Under the pieces are notes generated by a model. It worked only from the letters and a program-made list of their open reading frames with translations, had not been told where the DNA came from and searched no databases. A stretch of 64,000 nt of DNA from UMGS1901 sp934122115 (GTDB lineage Bacteria > Bacillota > Clostridia > TANB77 > CAG-508). The stretch is taken from assembly GCA_934122115.1 (NCBI GenBank), contig CAKOVU010000003.1, positions 1 to 64,000 on the forward strand, written 5' to 3'. Each line of letters starts with the position of its first letter. Positions within the stretch are counted from its first letter, which is position 1. Below are positions 7,233-15,714 of this stretch, in pieces. Position numbers and translations under genes: made by a program.

Positions 7233-7703
7233 ATGGATATCATAAAATCAATAGAACATGAACAATTGAAAAATACGATTCCTTATTTAAAAGTTGGTGA
7301 TACTGTAAGAGTTCATCAAAGAATTAAAGAAGGTAACAGAGAAAGAATCCAAGTATTCGAAGGAATTGTTATTAAGAAACAAGGTGGTAGCGTAAATGCC
7401 ACATTTACAGTAAGAAGAGTTGCATATGGTGTTGGTGTAGAAAAAACATTTTTATTACATTCACCATTAGTAGAAAAAGTAGAGGTAGTAAGAGTAGGAA
7501 AGGCTAGACGTGCTAAACTATACTACTTAAGAGACAGAGTAGGTAAAGCTGCTAAGACAAAGGAAAATGTAGGAGCAAAAATCGAAACTAAATTCTTAAA
7601 TGTAAAAGAAGATTTAAATGATGAAGTTGCTACAGAAGAAACTCCAGTAGTTGAAGAAGCTTCAGCTGTAGAAACTACTACAGAAGAAAATAAAGCTGAA
7701 TAA
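7233..7703 (+). CDS. rplS: 50S ribosomal protein L19 with acidic tail
   Basis: Residues 1-115 are a standard L19 (VGDTVRVHQRIKEGNRERIQ, FTVRRVAYGVGVEKTF and RRAKLYYLRDRVGKAA), which sits at the 30S-50S interface. The protein is 156 residues instead of the usual 115 or so. The extra 40 are acidic and threonine-rich (EEASAVETTTEENKAE at the end) and probably disordered. The frame is clean up to the stop, with a terminator 10 bases later, so the tail looks genuine. AAAGGAG precedes the ATG. Confidence 0.98.
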   Translation: MDIIKSIEHEQLKNTIPYLKVGDTVRVHQRIKEGNRERIQVFEGIVIKKQGGSVNATFTVRRVAYGVGVEKTFLLHSPLVEKVEVVRVGKARRAKLYYLRDRVGKAAKTKENVGAKIETKFLNVKEDLNDEVATEETPVVEEASAVETTTEENKAE

Positions 7704-7712
7704 TTTTAATAA

Positions 7713-7756
7713 AAGAAGGTGTTTGTAGAAAATACAAAATAAGCCTTCTTTTTTAT
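7713..7756 (+). terminator. Terminator of the ffh-rplS operon
   Basis: AAGAAGG (7713-7719) pairs with CCTTCTT (7744-7750), with inner GTTTGTA/TACAAAAT pairing, and is followed by a T-tract. It closes the ribosomal operon before the aldolase promoter. Confidence 0.85.
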
Positions 7757-7769
7757 TTGCAATTAAACA

Positions 7770-7798
7770 TTGACAATTTTAAACAGTATTATTATAAT
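7770..7798 (+). promoter_or_regulatory. Promoter of the aldolase gene
   Basis: Perfect TTGACA (7770-7775) and TATAAT (7793-7798) boxes with a 17-base spacer, 58 bases before the start codon. A full consensus promoter suggests strong expression of this glycolytic gene. Confidence 0.85.
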
Positions 7799-7856
7799 CA
7801 TAATTGGTAAAATAAAGATAATTACGGTAAAGCTTTAAAGAAAGGAAATGAATCTT

Positions 7857-8747
7857 ATGATTAATGAAAAGATGTATGAAATTATGAAAAACGGAAGAGG
7901 TTTTATTGCTGCATTGGACCAAAGTGGTGGAAGCAGTAAAAAAACTTTAAAATTATATGGAATAAACGAAGATGAATACTCAACAGAGGAAGAAATGTTT
8001 AATTTGATCCATGAGATGAGAAAAAGAGTAATAACAAGTAAAGTATTTAATAATGAACATATTCTAGGCACAATTCTTTTTGAAAAAACTATGATGTCAG
8101 AAGTAGATGGAAAATTTACAGCTGATTATCTTTGGGAAGAAAAAGGAATAGTATCATTCTTAAAAGTAGATAAAGGTTTGGAAGAAGAAAATAATGGTGT
8201 AAAATTAATGAAATCAATACCAATGTTGAAGGAAGAATTGGACGAAGCTAATAAAAAGCACATTTTTGGAACAAAAATGAGATCTGTAATTTATGAAGCA
8301 AATGAAGAAGGAATAAAACAAATTGTAGATCAACAATTTGAGTTTGCAAAAATAATATGTGATAATGGCCTAGTTCCAATAATAGAACCTGAAGTAGATA
8401 TTCATTCTACAGAGAAAGAACTTTGTGAAAAAATATTAAAAGATGAAATTATTAAACATTTAGAAAAATGGAATGCGGAAGATAAAATAATGTTTAAATT
8501 TACAATTCCAACAATAGCAAATCATTATTTAGATTTATATAATTATGATGCTGTTGTAAGAATAGTAGCATTATCGGGTGGATATGAAATAGACGAAGCA
8601 TGTGAATTACTTGCGAAAAATGATAAGATGATTGCAAGCTTCTCGAGGGCATTATTACAAGATTTAAATGTAAAACAAACACAAGAAGAATTTGATGAAG
8701 CTTTAAATTCTGCAATAGAAAAAATATATAAGGCTTCTATAGACTAA
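7857..8747 (+). CDS. fda: Class I fructose-bisphosphate aldolase
   Basis: 296 residues closely matching the Staphylococcus-type class I aldolase, which splits fructose 1,6-bisphosphate by a Schiff-base mechanism without metal. Motifs seen: GRGFIAALDQSGGS (13-26), FLKVDKGL (101-108), IIEPEVDI and FKFTIPT, where K214 is the expected Schiff-base lysine. An in-frame ATG at 7848 lies only 2 bases after AAAGG, so the ATG at 7857 is the better start. It is a single-gene unit between its own promoter and terminator. Confidence 0.95.
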   Translation: MINEKMYEIMKNGRGFIAALDQSGGSSKKTLKLYGINEDEYSTEEEMFNLIHEMRKRVITSKVFNNEHILGTILFEKTMMSEVDGKFTADYLWEEKGIVSFLKVDKGLEEENNGVKLMKSIPMLKEELDEANKKHIFGTKMRSVIYEANEEGIKQIVDQQFEFAKIICDNGLVPIIEPEVDIHSTEKELCEKILKDEIIKHLEKWNAEDKIMFKFTIPTIANHYLDLYNYDAVVRIVALSGGYEIDEACELLAKNDKMIASFSRALLQDLNVKQTQEEFDEALNSAIEKIYKASID

Positions 8748-8750
8748 AAT

Positions 8751-8783
8751 AATAAACCTTTGGAAATTTCCAAAGGTTTATTT
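8751..8783. terminator. Bidirectional terminator between fda and the Lon-like gene
   Basis: AAACCTTTGG (8754-8763) and CCAAAGGTTT (8770-8779) form a perfect 10-bp stem, with A-rich left and T-rich right flanks. It lies between two converging genes and can serve both. Confidence 0.85.
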
Positions 8784-8797
8784 ATATATTCTAAAAA

Positions 8798-11185
8798 TTA
8801 GTTGTCTTTGCTAATTTGAGCGAATTTTTTAAGTTTCTCATATGCTAAATAATTAATACTTCCTGCTGGAAATTTACCGTTTGAATCCTTTCTTCCAGCT
8901 GGTACTCCTGTAAGTAATTCAATTCCTTCTTCGATTGTTGAAATTGCGTAAATATGAAATAAATTGTTTTTTACAGCCTCAACAACTTCATCTGATAAAT
9001 TTAAATTCTTTTCATTTAGAGCAGGTATCATGACACCATGTGAACCATCTAATCCACGTAATTTACATATTTTGAAAAATCCTTCGATTTTTTCGTTTAC
9101 ACCACCAATTGGTTGTATTTCACCTTTTTGGTTAACTGATCCAGTAACAGCGATTGATTGATTAATTGGTATTCCAGATAGACTAGAAAGTATAGCATAC
9201 AATTCCGTACTTGAAGCACTATCGCCATCTACGCCATTATATAGTTGTTCAAAACATAAACTTGCTGTTAATGAAAGAGGCATATCTTGTGCAAATAAAT
9301 CACCTAAATATCCATTCAGAATTAATACACCTTTTGAGTGAGATGAGCCAGATAATTCAACTTCTCTTTCGATATTTATGATTCCATTTTTACCAACATA
9401 AGTGCTAGCAGTGATTCTAGTAGGTAAGCCAAAGGCATAATCACCTATGCTAAGAACGGTAAGTCCATTTATTTGACCAACTTGATATCCAGAAGTATCA
9501 ATTAATAATGTATTATCTGTAATCATTTCAATATATTTTTCATTATATTTTTGAACTCTTTCTTCTCGTTCTTGCAAGGTTTTATTAATAATTTCAGCAG
9601 TAACTACTTTTTCTTTTGCCAGTTTTGCCCAAGTGCAAGCTTCACCAACTATTTGAGTAAGTTCGCTAAAACGTGTTGATAATTTTTCTTGATTATTGCA
9701 TAACCTAGAAGCAAACTCAATAATCTTACTCATAGCAGATTTATCAAGTGGAGGAAGCTCTTCTGTTTCACAGAAACCACTTATAACACGTGCAAGTTTA
9801 TTAGAGTTTTCCAATGTCATAGGAGCGTCATCTTCAAATTCTACTTTAATCTTGAATAATTTTCTGAAATCATAGTCAACTGATAATAAAGTTTGATAAA
9901 TATTTTCATTACCTATTAAAATTACTTTTAAATCCAATGGAATAGGTTCAGGCTTTAAAGAAACCATAACCATTGAAGAACGTTGTTCTACTAGATTATC
10001 AATTCCTAATTGTTTTGTTCTTAAAACTTTTTTTAACGTTTCATAGCATAAACTATTTGATACTAAATCTGCAGCTTGGAATATAATATATCCACCATTT
10101 GCAATATGCAATAGTCCAGGTTTTAGCATCGTATAATCAGTTTTTAAACTTCCATAATAATTCTCGTATTCTAGTTTTCCAAATATATTAGGATATGAAT
10201 AATTTGAATCCATTATTACAGGAGCGCCTTCTGTAGCACTGTTATCAACAAATAAATTAACTCTATAATTTAGCCAAGGTTTAGGACTTTCAATTTTAGG
10301 ACCCTGCATAGAATTTTTATTATCCTTTTCATCAGGAGCTAAAAATGCGTCTATATTCTTTAAAATATCTTTTTTGATATCATCTAAAAATTTTGTTATT
10401 TTTCTATTTCTTTTAAAATTAGATTTTATATAATTTATATGAGCATTAACTGTAAGTAAAGCTACATTTGATTGCCATTCATTAACTTTCTTTTCAGATT
10501 CTTGCTGTATAGATTTGATCTCACTAATAGCATCCATTACATGTTGTTGAACGATAGAAGATTTATCTTCATACTCTTGTTTTACCTTATCATCTAATTT
10601 TTCAAACTCTTCTTGCTCAATAGTTTTTCCGTTAACAACAGGCATCATATAGATTCCATTATTAGCAGATTTTACTTGAAAACCATACTTAGCAGATTTC
10701 TCATTTAATTTTGTCATTAAAGCAGTACGTTTATCTTCGTATTCTTGCTTAATAAGAACTTTTTCTTTTTCAAAATCTTCATTATTAAAAGTTTGTTTAA
10801 TATCTGTTTTGATATCTTTAATAAACCTGTCCATAGTATCTCTAAAAACTTTACCTTGTCCAGCGGCTAAATTTAAAGCTATTGGCTCGTTGGGATTATC
10901 AAAGTTATATATATAGCACCAATCCTGTGGAACCTTTTTCTTTTTAGAAATAGTATCTAAGTAATTTTTAGTATACATAGTTTTGCCAACACCTGTAGGC
11001 CCCTCAAGATATAAGTTATATCCATTAATGTCAACATTTAATCCGAACTCTAAAGCTTTTATTCCTCTATCCTGACCAATACCGCCTCTAATAGGTTCTA
11101 AATCGGAAGTGGTTTCAAAATTGAAAATATTTGGGTTACAAGTTGTTTTTAATTTTTTGTATGAAAGTTCATTTTTATTTTTCAT
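8798..11185 (-). CDS. Lon-family ATP-dependent protease (LonB-like)
   Basis: 795 residues. The N-terminal AAA+ part has a Walker A (GPTGVGKT, 62-69) interrupted by a long helical insert rich in charged residues (about 110-270). The C-terminal Lon protease domain carries the Ser-Lys dyad: Ser656 in GDSASS and Lys699 in GGVNEKIEG. This layout matches the Lon-like proteases (PF13654 type) found beside classical Lon in many Firmicutes and other bacteria. The substrates are unknown. AAGGAGG precedes the ATG. It is the last gene of the tsaE-tsaB-rimI operon, 22 bases after rimI. Confidence 0.92.
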   Translation of the reverse strand: MKNKNELSYKKLKTTCNPNIFNFETTSDLEPIRGGIGQDRGIKALEFGLNVDINGYNLYLEGPTGVGKTMYTKNYLDTISKKKKVPQDWCYIYNFDNPNEPIALNLAAGQGKVFRDTMDRFIKDIKTDIKQTFNNEDFEKEKVLIKQEYEDKRTALMTKLNEKSAKYGFQVKSANNGIYMMPVVNGKTIEQEEFEKLDDKVKQEYEDKSSIVQQHVMDAISEIKSIQQESEKKVNEWQSNVALLTVNAHINYIKSNFKRNRKITKFLDDIKKDILKNIDAFLAPDEKDNKNSMQGPKIESPKPWLNYRVNLFVDNSATEGAPVIMDSNYSYPNIFGKLEYENYYGSLKTDYTMLKPGLLHIANGGYIIFQAADLVSNSLCYETLKKVLRTKQLGIDNLVEQRSSMVMVSLKPEPIPLDLKVILIGNENIYQTLLSVDYDFRKLFKIKVEFEDDAPMTLENSNKLARVISGFCETEELPPLDKSAMSKIIEFASRLCNNQEKLSTRFSELTQIVGEACTWAKLAKEKVVTAEIINKTLQEREERVQKYNEKYIEMITDNTLLIDTSGYQVGQINGLTVLSIGDYAFGLPTRITASTYVGKNGIINIEREVELSGSSHSKGVLILNGYLGDLFAQDMPLSLTASLCFEQLYNGVDGDSASSTELYAILSSLSGIPINQSIAVTGSVNQKGEIQPIGGVNEKIEGFFKICKLRGLDGSHGVMIPALNEKNLNLSDEVVEAVKNNLFHIYAISTIEEGIELLTGVPAGRKDSNGKFPAGSINYLAYEKLKKFAQISKDN

Positions 11186-11207
11186 TTGTAAATTCCTCCT
11201 TATTTAT

Positions 11208-11654
11208 TTATCCATTTAATTTTAAAGTCATTAAAATTGCATCATCAACATTATTATAATATTTTTTTCTAAGACCGACCTGCTTAAAATTATACTTTTT
11301 ATATAAATTAATTGCAATAGAATTCTTGCTATTTACTTCTAAATTTATACATGACAAATTTTCACAAAAAGATATAATGTATTCAAGCATTGCAGAAGCA
11401 ATTCCATAATGTCGGTAATCTTTTCTAGTAACTATGTTCATCAATTCTGCTTCATCGCATATTTTTTTTATTCCTGTAAAACCTACAATTTCGTTATTAT
11501 ATTTAGCAACAAAAATAGTGGAAAGCTGAGAGTACAATTCTTCTAGTAAAGTTTCGTAACTCCAGAAACTATCAAAAGAATCTAAAAGAATATTTTGAAT
11601 GCTTTCTAAGTCATTTATGCTCATTGCAGATATTTCTATTTTATTTTTCTCCAT
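11208..11654 (-). CDS. rimI: Ribosomal protein S18 alanine N-acetyltransferase
   Basis: A 148-residue GNAT acetyltransferase. The acetyl-CoA binding region is visible as TRKDYRHYGIASAMLEYIISF (about 76-96), with LEVNSKNSIAINLYKKYNFKQVGLRKKYY downstream. RimI acetylates the N-terminus of S18. Its start overlaps the end of tsaB by 14 bases, and this tsaE-tsaB-rimI order is standard in Firmicutes, which supports the assignment over other GNAT enzymes. Confidence 0.93.
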   Translation of the reverse strand: MEKNKIEISAMSINDLESIQNILLDSFDSFWSYETLLEELYSQLSTIFVAKYNNEIVGFTGIKKICDEAELMNIVTRKDYRHYGIASAMLEYIISFCENLSCINLEVNSKNSIAINLYKKYNFKQVGLRKKYYNNVDDAILMTLKLNG

Positions 11655-12357
11655 CTAAATTCCTTTCTGCTTGTGATTTTCTTAAGTAAATAGGAGATAT
11701 AGAATTAGAGTCTCCATAAAATCCATTAAGATATTTAGAATAAGCACATTTTGCTAAAGAAATACTAGATTGTGAATTTTGCGTAGAAAAATGTATGTTT
11801 TTATTTTGAAAATTATTAATAATAATATCTTTGTAAGCGATACTTCCGTCACCAACGAAATATATGTTTTCTTGAGATGAAGCAAGAAAATCATTATAAA
11901 TATTTAGTGCATTATCAATATTATCTGCAAAATTTTTTATTTCAGTCGAATAAATATAATTTTTGTTTGAAAAAATTGCAGAATATAAATTGTTATTTTT
12001 AGCATCTATAATAGGGATAATATATCCGTTTTCTTCAATATTATAAGCTAAACTTTCTAATGAAGTAACTCCAACAACGGGAATTCCTTTTACATCTGCA
12101 AAGGCTTTTACTGTTGCAACTCCAATTCTTATCCCAGTGAAAGAACCAGGTCCTACACAGCATGCTAGCAAATCAATATTATCTAAAGAAAAATTTACTT
12201 CTTTAAACATTTCATCAATAAGTGGCATTAATTTTTGAGAATGAGTTTTTTCATCCGCATTATTCTTAACTGAAATGATATTAAATGTTGAGTTATTAGC
12301 TTCTACAATTGAGATTGAACAATTTTTAGAAGATGTATCTATAGATAAAATTTTCAT
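11641..12357 (-). CDS. tsaB: t6A-modification protein TsaB
   Basis: 238 residues of the ASKHA-fold TsaB family: MKILSIDTSSKNCSISIV at the start, CVGPGSFTGIRIGVATVKAFA (about 67-87) and VGVTSLESLAYN. With TsaD and TsaE it makes N6-threonylcarbamoyladenosine at position 37 of tRNAs reading ANN codons. It lies 14 bases after the tsaE reading frame and overlaps rimI, so the three are one transcript. Confidence 0.96.
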   Translation of the reverse strand: MKILSIDTSSKNCSISIVEANNSTFNIISVKNNADEKTHSQKLMPLIDEMFKEVNFSLDNIDLLACCVGPGSFTGIRIGVATVKAFADVKGIPVVGVTSLESLAYNIEENGYIIPIIDAKNNNLYSAIFSNKNYIYSTEIKNFADNIDNALNIYNDFLASSQENIYFVGDGSIAYKDIIINNFQNKNIHFSTQNSQSSISLAKCAYSKYLNGFYGDSNSISPIYLRKSQAERNLDGEK

Positions 12358-12371
12358 TATAAAATCCTTTC

Positions 12372-12795
12372 TTATTTTGATTCGATTTTTAAGATTCTGT
12401 AATCAGGGTTTTCGTTAGATCTTGAAAAAGATATTTTAGTGTAGGGAATATCCAAAATAGGTTCTATTAATTGCCCCCATTCAAATATGCATGCACCATT
12501 ATTTAAGTATTCTTCACCACCCATGGCAAAGAACTCATCTATATCAGATAATCTATATAAATCGAAGTGGTATATATTAAAATTAGGAGTATTATATTCA
12601 TTTACTATTGTGAAAGTAGGGCTAGAGATTTCATCTTCTAAGTTGTAATGTTTTAAGATTCCTTCTGTAAATTTAGTTTTCCCGTGAGCCCAAATCTCCA
12701 GTTAATATTATAACTGAATTTTTATTTAAATTATTGGCAAATTGGTCTGCAAAGTTTATTGTATCTTGTTCGCTTTTGGATATAAATTCGTACAT
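12372..12795 (-). pseudogene. tsaE: TsaE, frameshifted at the Walker A motif
   Basis: The minus strand from the ATG at 12795 encodes MYEFISKSEQDTINFADQF and, after LTGDLGS, the frame breaks. Reading on one base later gives GKTKFTEG, then SSPTFTIVNEY, FDLYRLSD and FEWGQ, all typical of the TsaE ATPase that drives t6A synthesis. The length is 424 bases, one more than a whole number of codons. The extra base is a C at 12684 that turns GGC TCA GGG AAA ACT into TCA CGG GAA AAC TAA. tsaE is usually essential and everything else in the gene is intact. A sequencing error or a +1 frameshift during translation is therefore more likely than true decay. Confidence 0.9.
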
Positions 12796-12942
12796 TATAA
12801 GAGCTCCTTTTAATATAAATAAATCAAACATATTTTATAATAATATTACAAAATTTGCAAGCTAGATATTTGTTATATTTCCTTGATTTTATAGAGCTTG
12901 TGTTATAAAATAGCAATAAATAAAATTTGAAAGAAGAGAACA

Positions 12943-15021
12943 ATGTTTGAAAATATTAAAGTAATAAAAAGAGATGGAAAAAAAGTTGATTTTGATGGCA
13001 CGAAAATAGCATTAGCAATTAAAAAAGGTTTTGATAGTATAAATGATGAGAGCAATAAAAAATACACTGAAAATGATGTAAATAAAGTTTATAATTTAGT
13101 TATAAATCAAATAATGGCTTTAGAAGTGGATAAAATTAAAATAGAAGAAATACAGGATATGATAGAAGAGAAGCTAAAGGACGAAAATTATTTAGATGTA
13201 TTTAAGTCATTTTCTGAATACAGAGAAAGAAGAGCGCAATCTAGAAGAATCTTTTTAGAAGAGAAGAAGCAGCATAAATTTTTGAAAGCTTTAGAGGATT
13301 TAACATTAAAAACTTCTTCAAACGAAAATGAAAATAATACTCCATTAGAGTTAATGGTAGATTATGGAAGCACTGTTTCGAGAGAATTTGCCAAAGCTTA
13401 TATAGTAAAGAAAAAGATGGCGGAGCTACAGGAATCGGGAGAAATACATATACATGATTTGAATTTTATGCCATTGGGAACAACTACAACATCTCAAATA
13501 AATTTGTTATCACTTTTTGATGAAGGATTTAAAGCAAAGAACATTTGTATAAGAGAACCACAAAATATAATGTCATATTCTGCATTAGCAGTAATAGCGA
13601 TAACACTAAATCAAAAAGAACAGCATGGATGCCAATCAATTCCAGCATTTGATTATTATATGGCGCCAGGAGTATTGAAAACATTTAAAAAGCAATTTCA
13701 AGAAACAATAAATGATATTTTAGCGTATACTGATTTAGATAAATTTGCGGCTATAAATGGAATAGAAAGAGAAATTGAAAGGCTAGAAACGATAAAGTTT
13801 GACATAGCAATTTTTGATAAATATTCAAGAGAGTCAGAACAGTTAAAGAGAGTATTTAGAATTGCTTATGAATCAACATTAAAAAAATTGGAAAAAGCGG
13901 TTGTGCAAGCAGTTGAGGCATTTGTGCATAATATAAATACGATAGATTCAAGAGGAATAAAATCAAAATTATATCCAAGCATTAATATTGGAACAGATAT
14001 TTCACCAGAAGGCAGATTGATTACAGACAAGATATTAGATGCTATTGATTATGATTCTATGTCTCCAGTAGTAATATTTAAAGTAAAAGAAGGTATAAAT
14101 TTTAATAAAGAAGACCCAAATTATGATTTATATAAAAAAGCAATCGATGTATCTAGCAGAAGGCTATATCCAAATTTTAGCTTTTTAGATTCAACTTATA
14201 ATAAAAAATTCTATGTGAGAAATAATCCTGACAGAGAAGTTGCGTATAACACGATGAACATGAGAGTAATGGACAATATAATAGATGATGATAGGGCAAT
14301 AGCATCTAAAAGAGGACTTATATCATATACAACAATTAATTTGCCTAGAATAGGTATAAAAAATAATAACAATCAATCAGATAATTATGAAAGTTTTTTC
14401 AATGAGCTAGAAGAAAAAATGGATATAATAAAAGACCAATTATTGGACAGGTTTGAAAAACAGGGAAATAAAAAAGTTCATGAATTTCCTTTCTTAATAG
14501 GTGAAGGAATTTTATTAGACGGTGAAAGAGCAAAACCAGAGGACAAGATTAGAAAAGTAATAAAACAAAGTAGTATGGGAATTGGTTTTTTAGGGTTAGA
14601 AGAATGTTTAATTGCTTTAACTGGATATACCCGTACACAAAATAAACAAACAAAAAAATTAGGACTAAAAATAATTGATTTTATGAGAAATAAAGTTAAT
14701 GAATATAGTACTAAATATAACCTTAATTTTGTACTAATAGGGGTGGATGATAAGAAGGTATCGGAAGAATTTATGGCGCTAGATAAAGCAATCTATGGAA
14801 AGTTAGAAAAGATAACAGATAAAGAACTATATACAGAGTCTTTTTATATTCCAGAAGGTGAAAAATTAGAAGAAAAAATAGAAATAGAATCACCTTATCA
14901 TGAGCTTACAAATGGAGGACATATAATAAATTTGAGATTAGAAGAAAAAAATCCAGAAGCGGTGGAAGCAATATTGAAAGAATTAAAAGAAAAAAATGTA
15001 GGATATGCTAGCGTAAACTAA
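12943..15021 (+). CDS. NrdD-like protein lacking catalytic residues
   Basis: 692 residues clearly homologous to anaerobic (class III) ribonucleotide reductase. An ATP-cone occupies residues 1-95, followed by IHIHDLNF (168-175), REPQNIMSY, QSIPAFDYYMAPGV (231-244), TTINLPRIGI (463-472) and SPYHELTNGGHI near the end. Compared with the family as I recall it, the TTTCCQ cysteine pair is TTTTSQ (180-185). The region of the thiyl cysteine (MGCRTRV) reads TMNMRV (437-442). The protein stops at YASVN, just where the zinc-finger and glycyl-radical domain should begin. No nrdG follows. The frame is open throughout, so this looks like a pseudoenzyme, perhaps a nucleotide-sensing one (inference). Confidence 0.85.
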   Translation: MFENIKVIKRDGKKVDFDGTKIALAIKKGFDSINDESNKKYTENDVNKVYNLVINQIMALEVDKIKIEEIQDMIEEKLKDENYLDVFKSFSEYRERRAQSRRIFLEEKKQHKFLKALEDLTLKTSSNENENNTPLELMVDYGSTVSREFAKAYIVKKKMAELQESGEIHIHDLNFMPLGTTTTSQINLLSLFDEGFKAKNICIREPQNIMSYSALAVIAITLNQKEQHGCQSIPAFDYYMAPGVLKTFKKQFQETINDILAYTDLDKFAAINGIEREIERLETIKFDIAIFDKYSRESEQLKRVFRIAYESTLKKLEKAVVQAVEAFVHNINTIDSRGIKSKLYPSINIGTDISPEGRLITDKILDAIDYDSMSPVVIFKVKEGINFNKEDPNYDLYKKAIDVSSRRLYPNFSFLDSTYNKKFYVRNNPDREVAYNTMNMRVMDNIIDDDRAIASKRGLISYTTINLPRIGIKNNNNQSDNYESFFNELEEKMDIIKDQLLDRFEKQGNKKVHEFPFLIGEGILLDGERAKPEDKIRKVIKQSSMGIGFLGLEECLIALTGYTRTQNKQTKKLGLKIIDFMRNKVNEYSTKYNLNFVLIGVDDKKVSEEFMALDKAIYGKLEKITDKELYTESFYIPEGEKLEEKIEIESPYHELTNGGHIINLRLEEKNPEAVEAILKELKEKNVGYASVN

Positions 15022-15057
15022 GTTTCTGGAGGAGTGCAATCGAAAGGAGAAAGTGAA

Positions 15058-15630
15058 GTGAATAAAACTAAAAGAAAAATATTTAATACTGCAGTTAAAT
15101 TATTTGCAGAAAAAGGATATGATAATGCTAGTACAGAGGAAATAACTGCTATAGCAGGTGTTGCCAAAGGGTCTTTATACTATCATTTTTCAAAAAAAGA
15201 AGATATATTTGATATGATGCTCAAAGAGGGAATGGATTTATTAAAAAATAGTGTAGAGATTAAAACTAAAAAATGCAATACAGCATTAGACAAGGTAAAA
15301 GCAGTAATTTTAATTGAAATAAAAGTAATGTTTAAATATGAAGATTTTGTAAATGTGGTGCTTTCTCAGATATGGGGTTCAGAGAAAAGAAGCCAGAAAT
15401 GTAAATGTGCTGTTTTTGAATATATAAAAATTCTGGAAGGAATTGTGCAAGAAGGGATAGACAATGGAGAATTTTATGAAAGTGATGTTGAAGCAACGGC
15501 ATCTGCTATATTTGGTGTTACCGTTTCTAGCTTGTTGTATAGATTAAAGAAAAATAGAGAAGTAGATGTGGAAAGAGTTTACAAAGGATTTATAGATAGT
15601 GTAACAAGAACATTAAGTAAAAATACATAA
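15058..15630 (+). CDS. TetR-family transcriptional regulator
   Basis: 190 residues. The N-terminal TetR helix-turn-helix reads IFNTAVKLFAEKGYDNAST and VAKGSLYYHFSKKEDIF (about residues 8-50). The C-terminal ligand domain resembles the YsiA/FadR-like group. I prefer the GTG at 15058, which has AAAGGAG eight bases upstream, over an in-frame GTG at 15034. A fatty acyl-CoA ligase gene follows 84 bases later with a perfect palindrome in between, so control of fatty acid activation is a reasonable guess. Confidence 0.9.
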   Translation: MNKTKRKIFNTAVKLFAEKGYDNASTEEITAIAGVAKGSLYYHFSKKEDIFDMMLKEGMDLLKNSVEIKTKKCNTALDKVKAVILIEIKVMFKYEDFVNVVLSQIWGSEKRSQKCKCAVFEYIKILEGIVQEGIDNGEFYESDVEATASAIFGVTVSSLLYRLKKNREVDVERVYKGFIDSVTRTLSKNT

Positions 15631-15658
15631 AGTTATTGTACTGACCTCCCAAATTAAA

Positions 15659-15668
15659 GACAATTGTC
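15659..15668 (+). promoter_or_regulatory. Candidate TetR operator palindrome
   Basis: GACAATTGTC is a perfect 10-bp palindrome between the TetR gene and the acyl-CoA ligase. It overlaps TTGTCA, a possible -35 box, with TATAAT-like sequence at 15691-15696. Assigning it to the TetR protein is inference from position only. Confidence 0.4.
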
Positions 15669-15714
15669 AAGAAATATGTTATAAAAATTATATAATATAA
15701 AAAGGAAGACAGAA

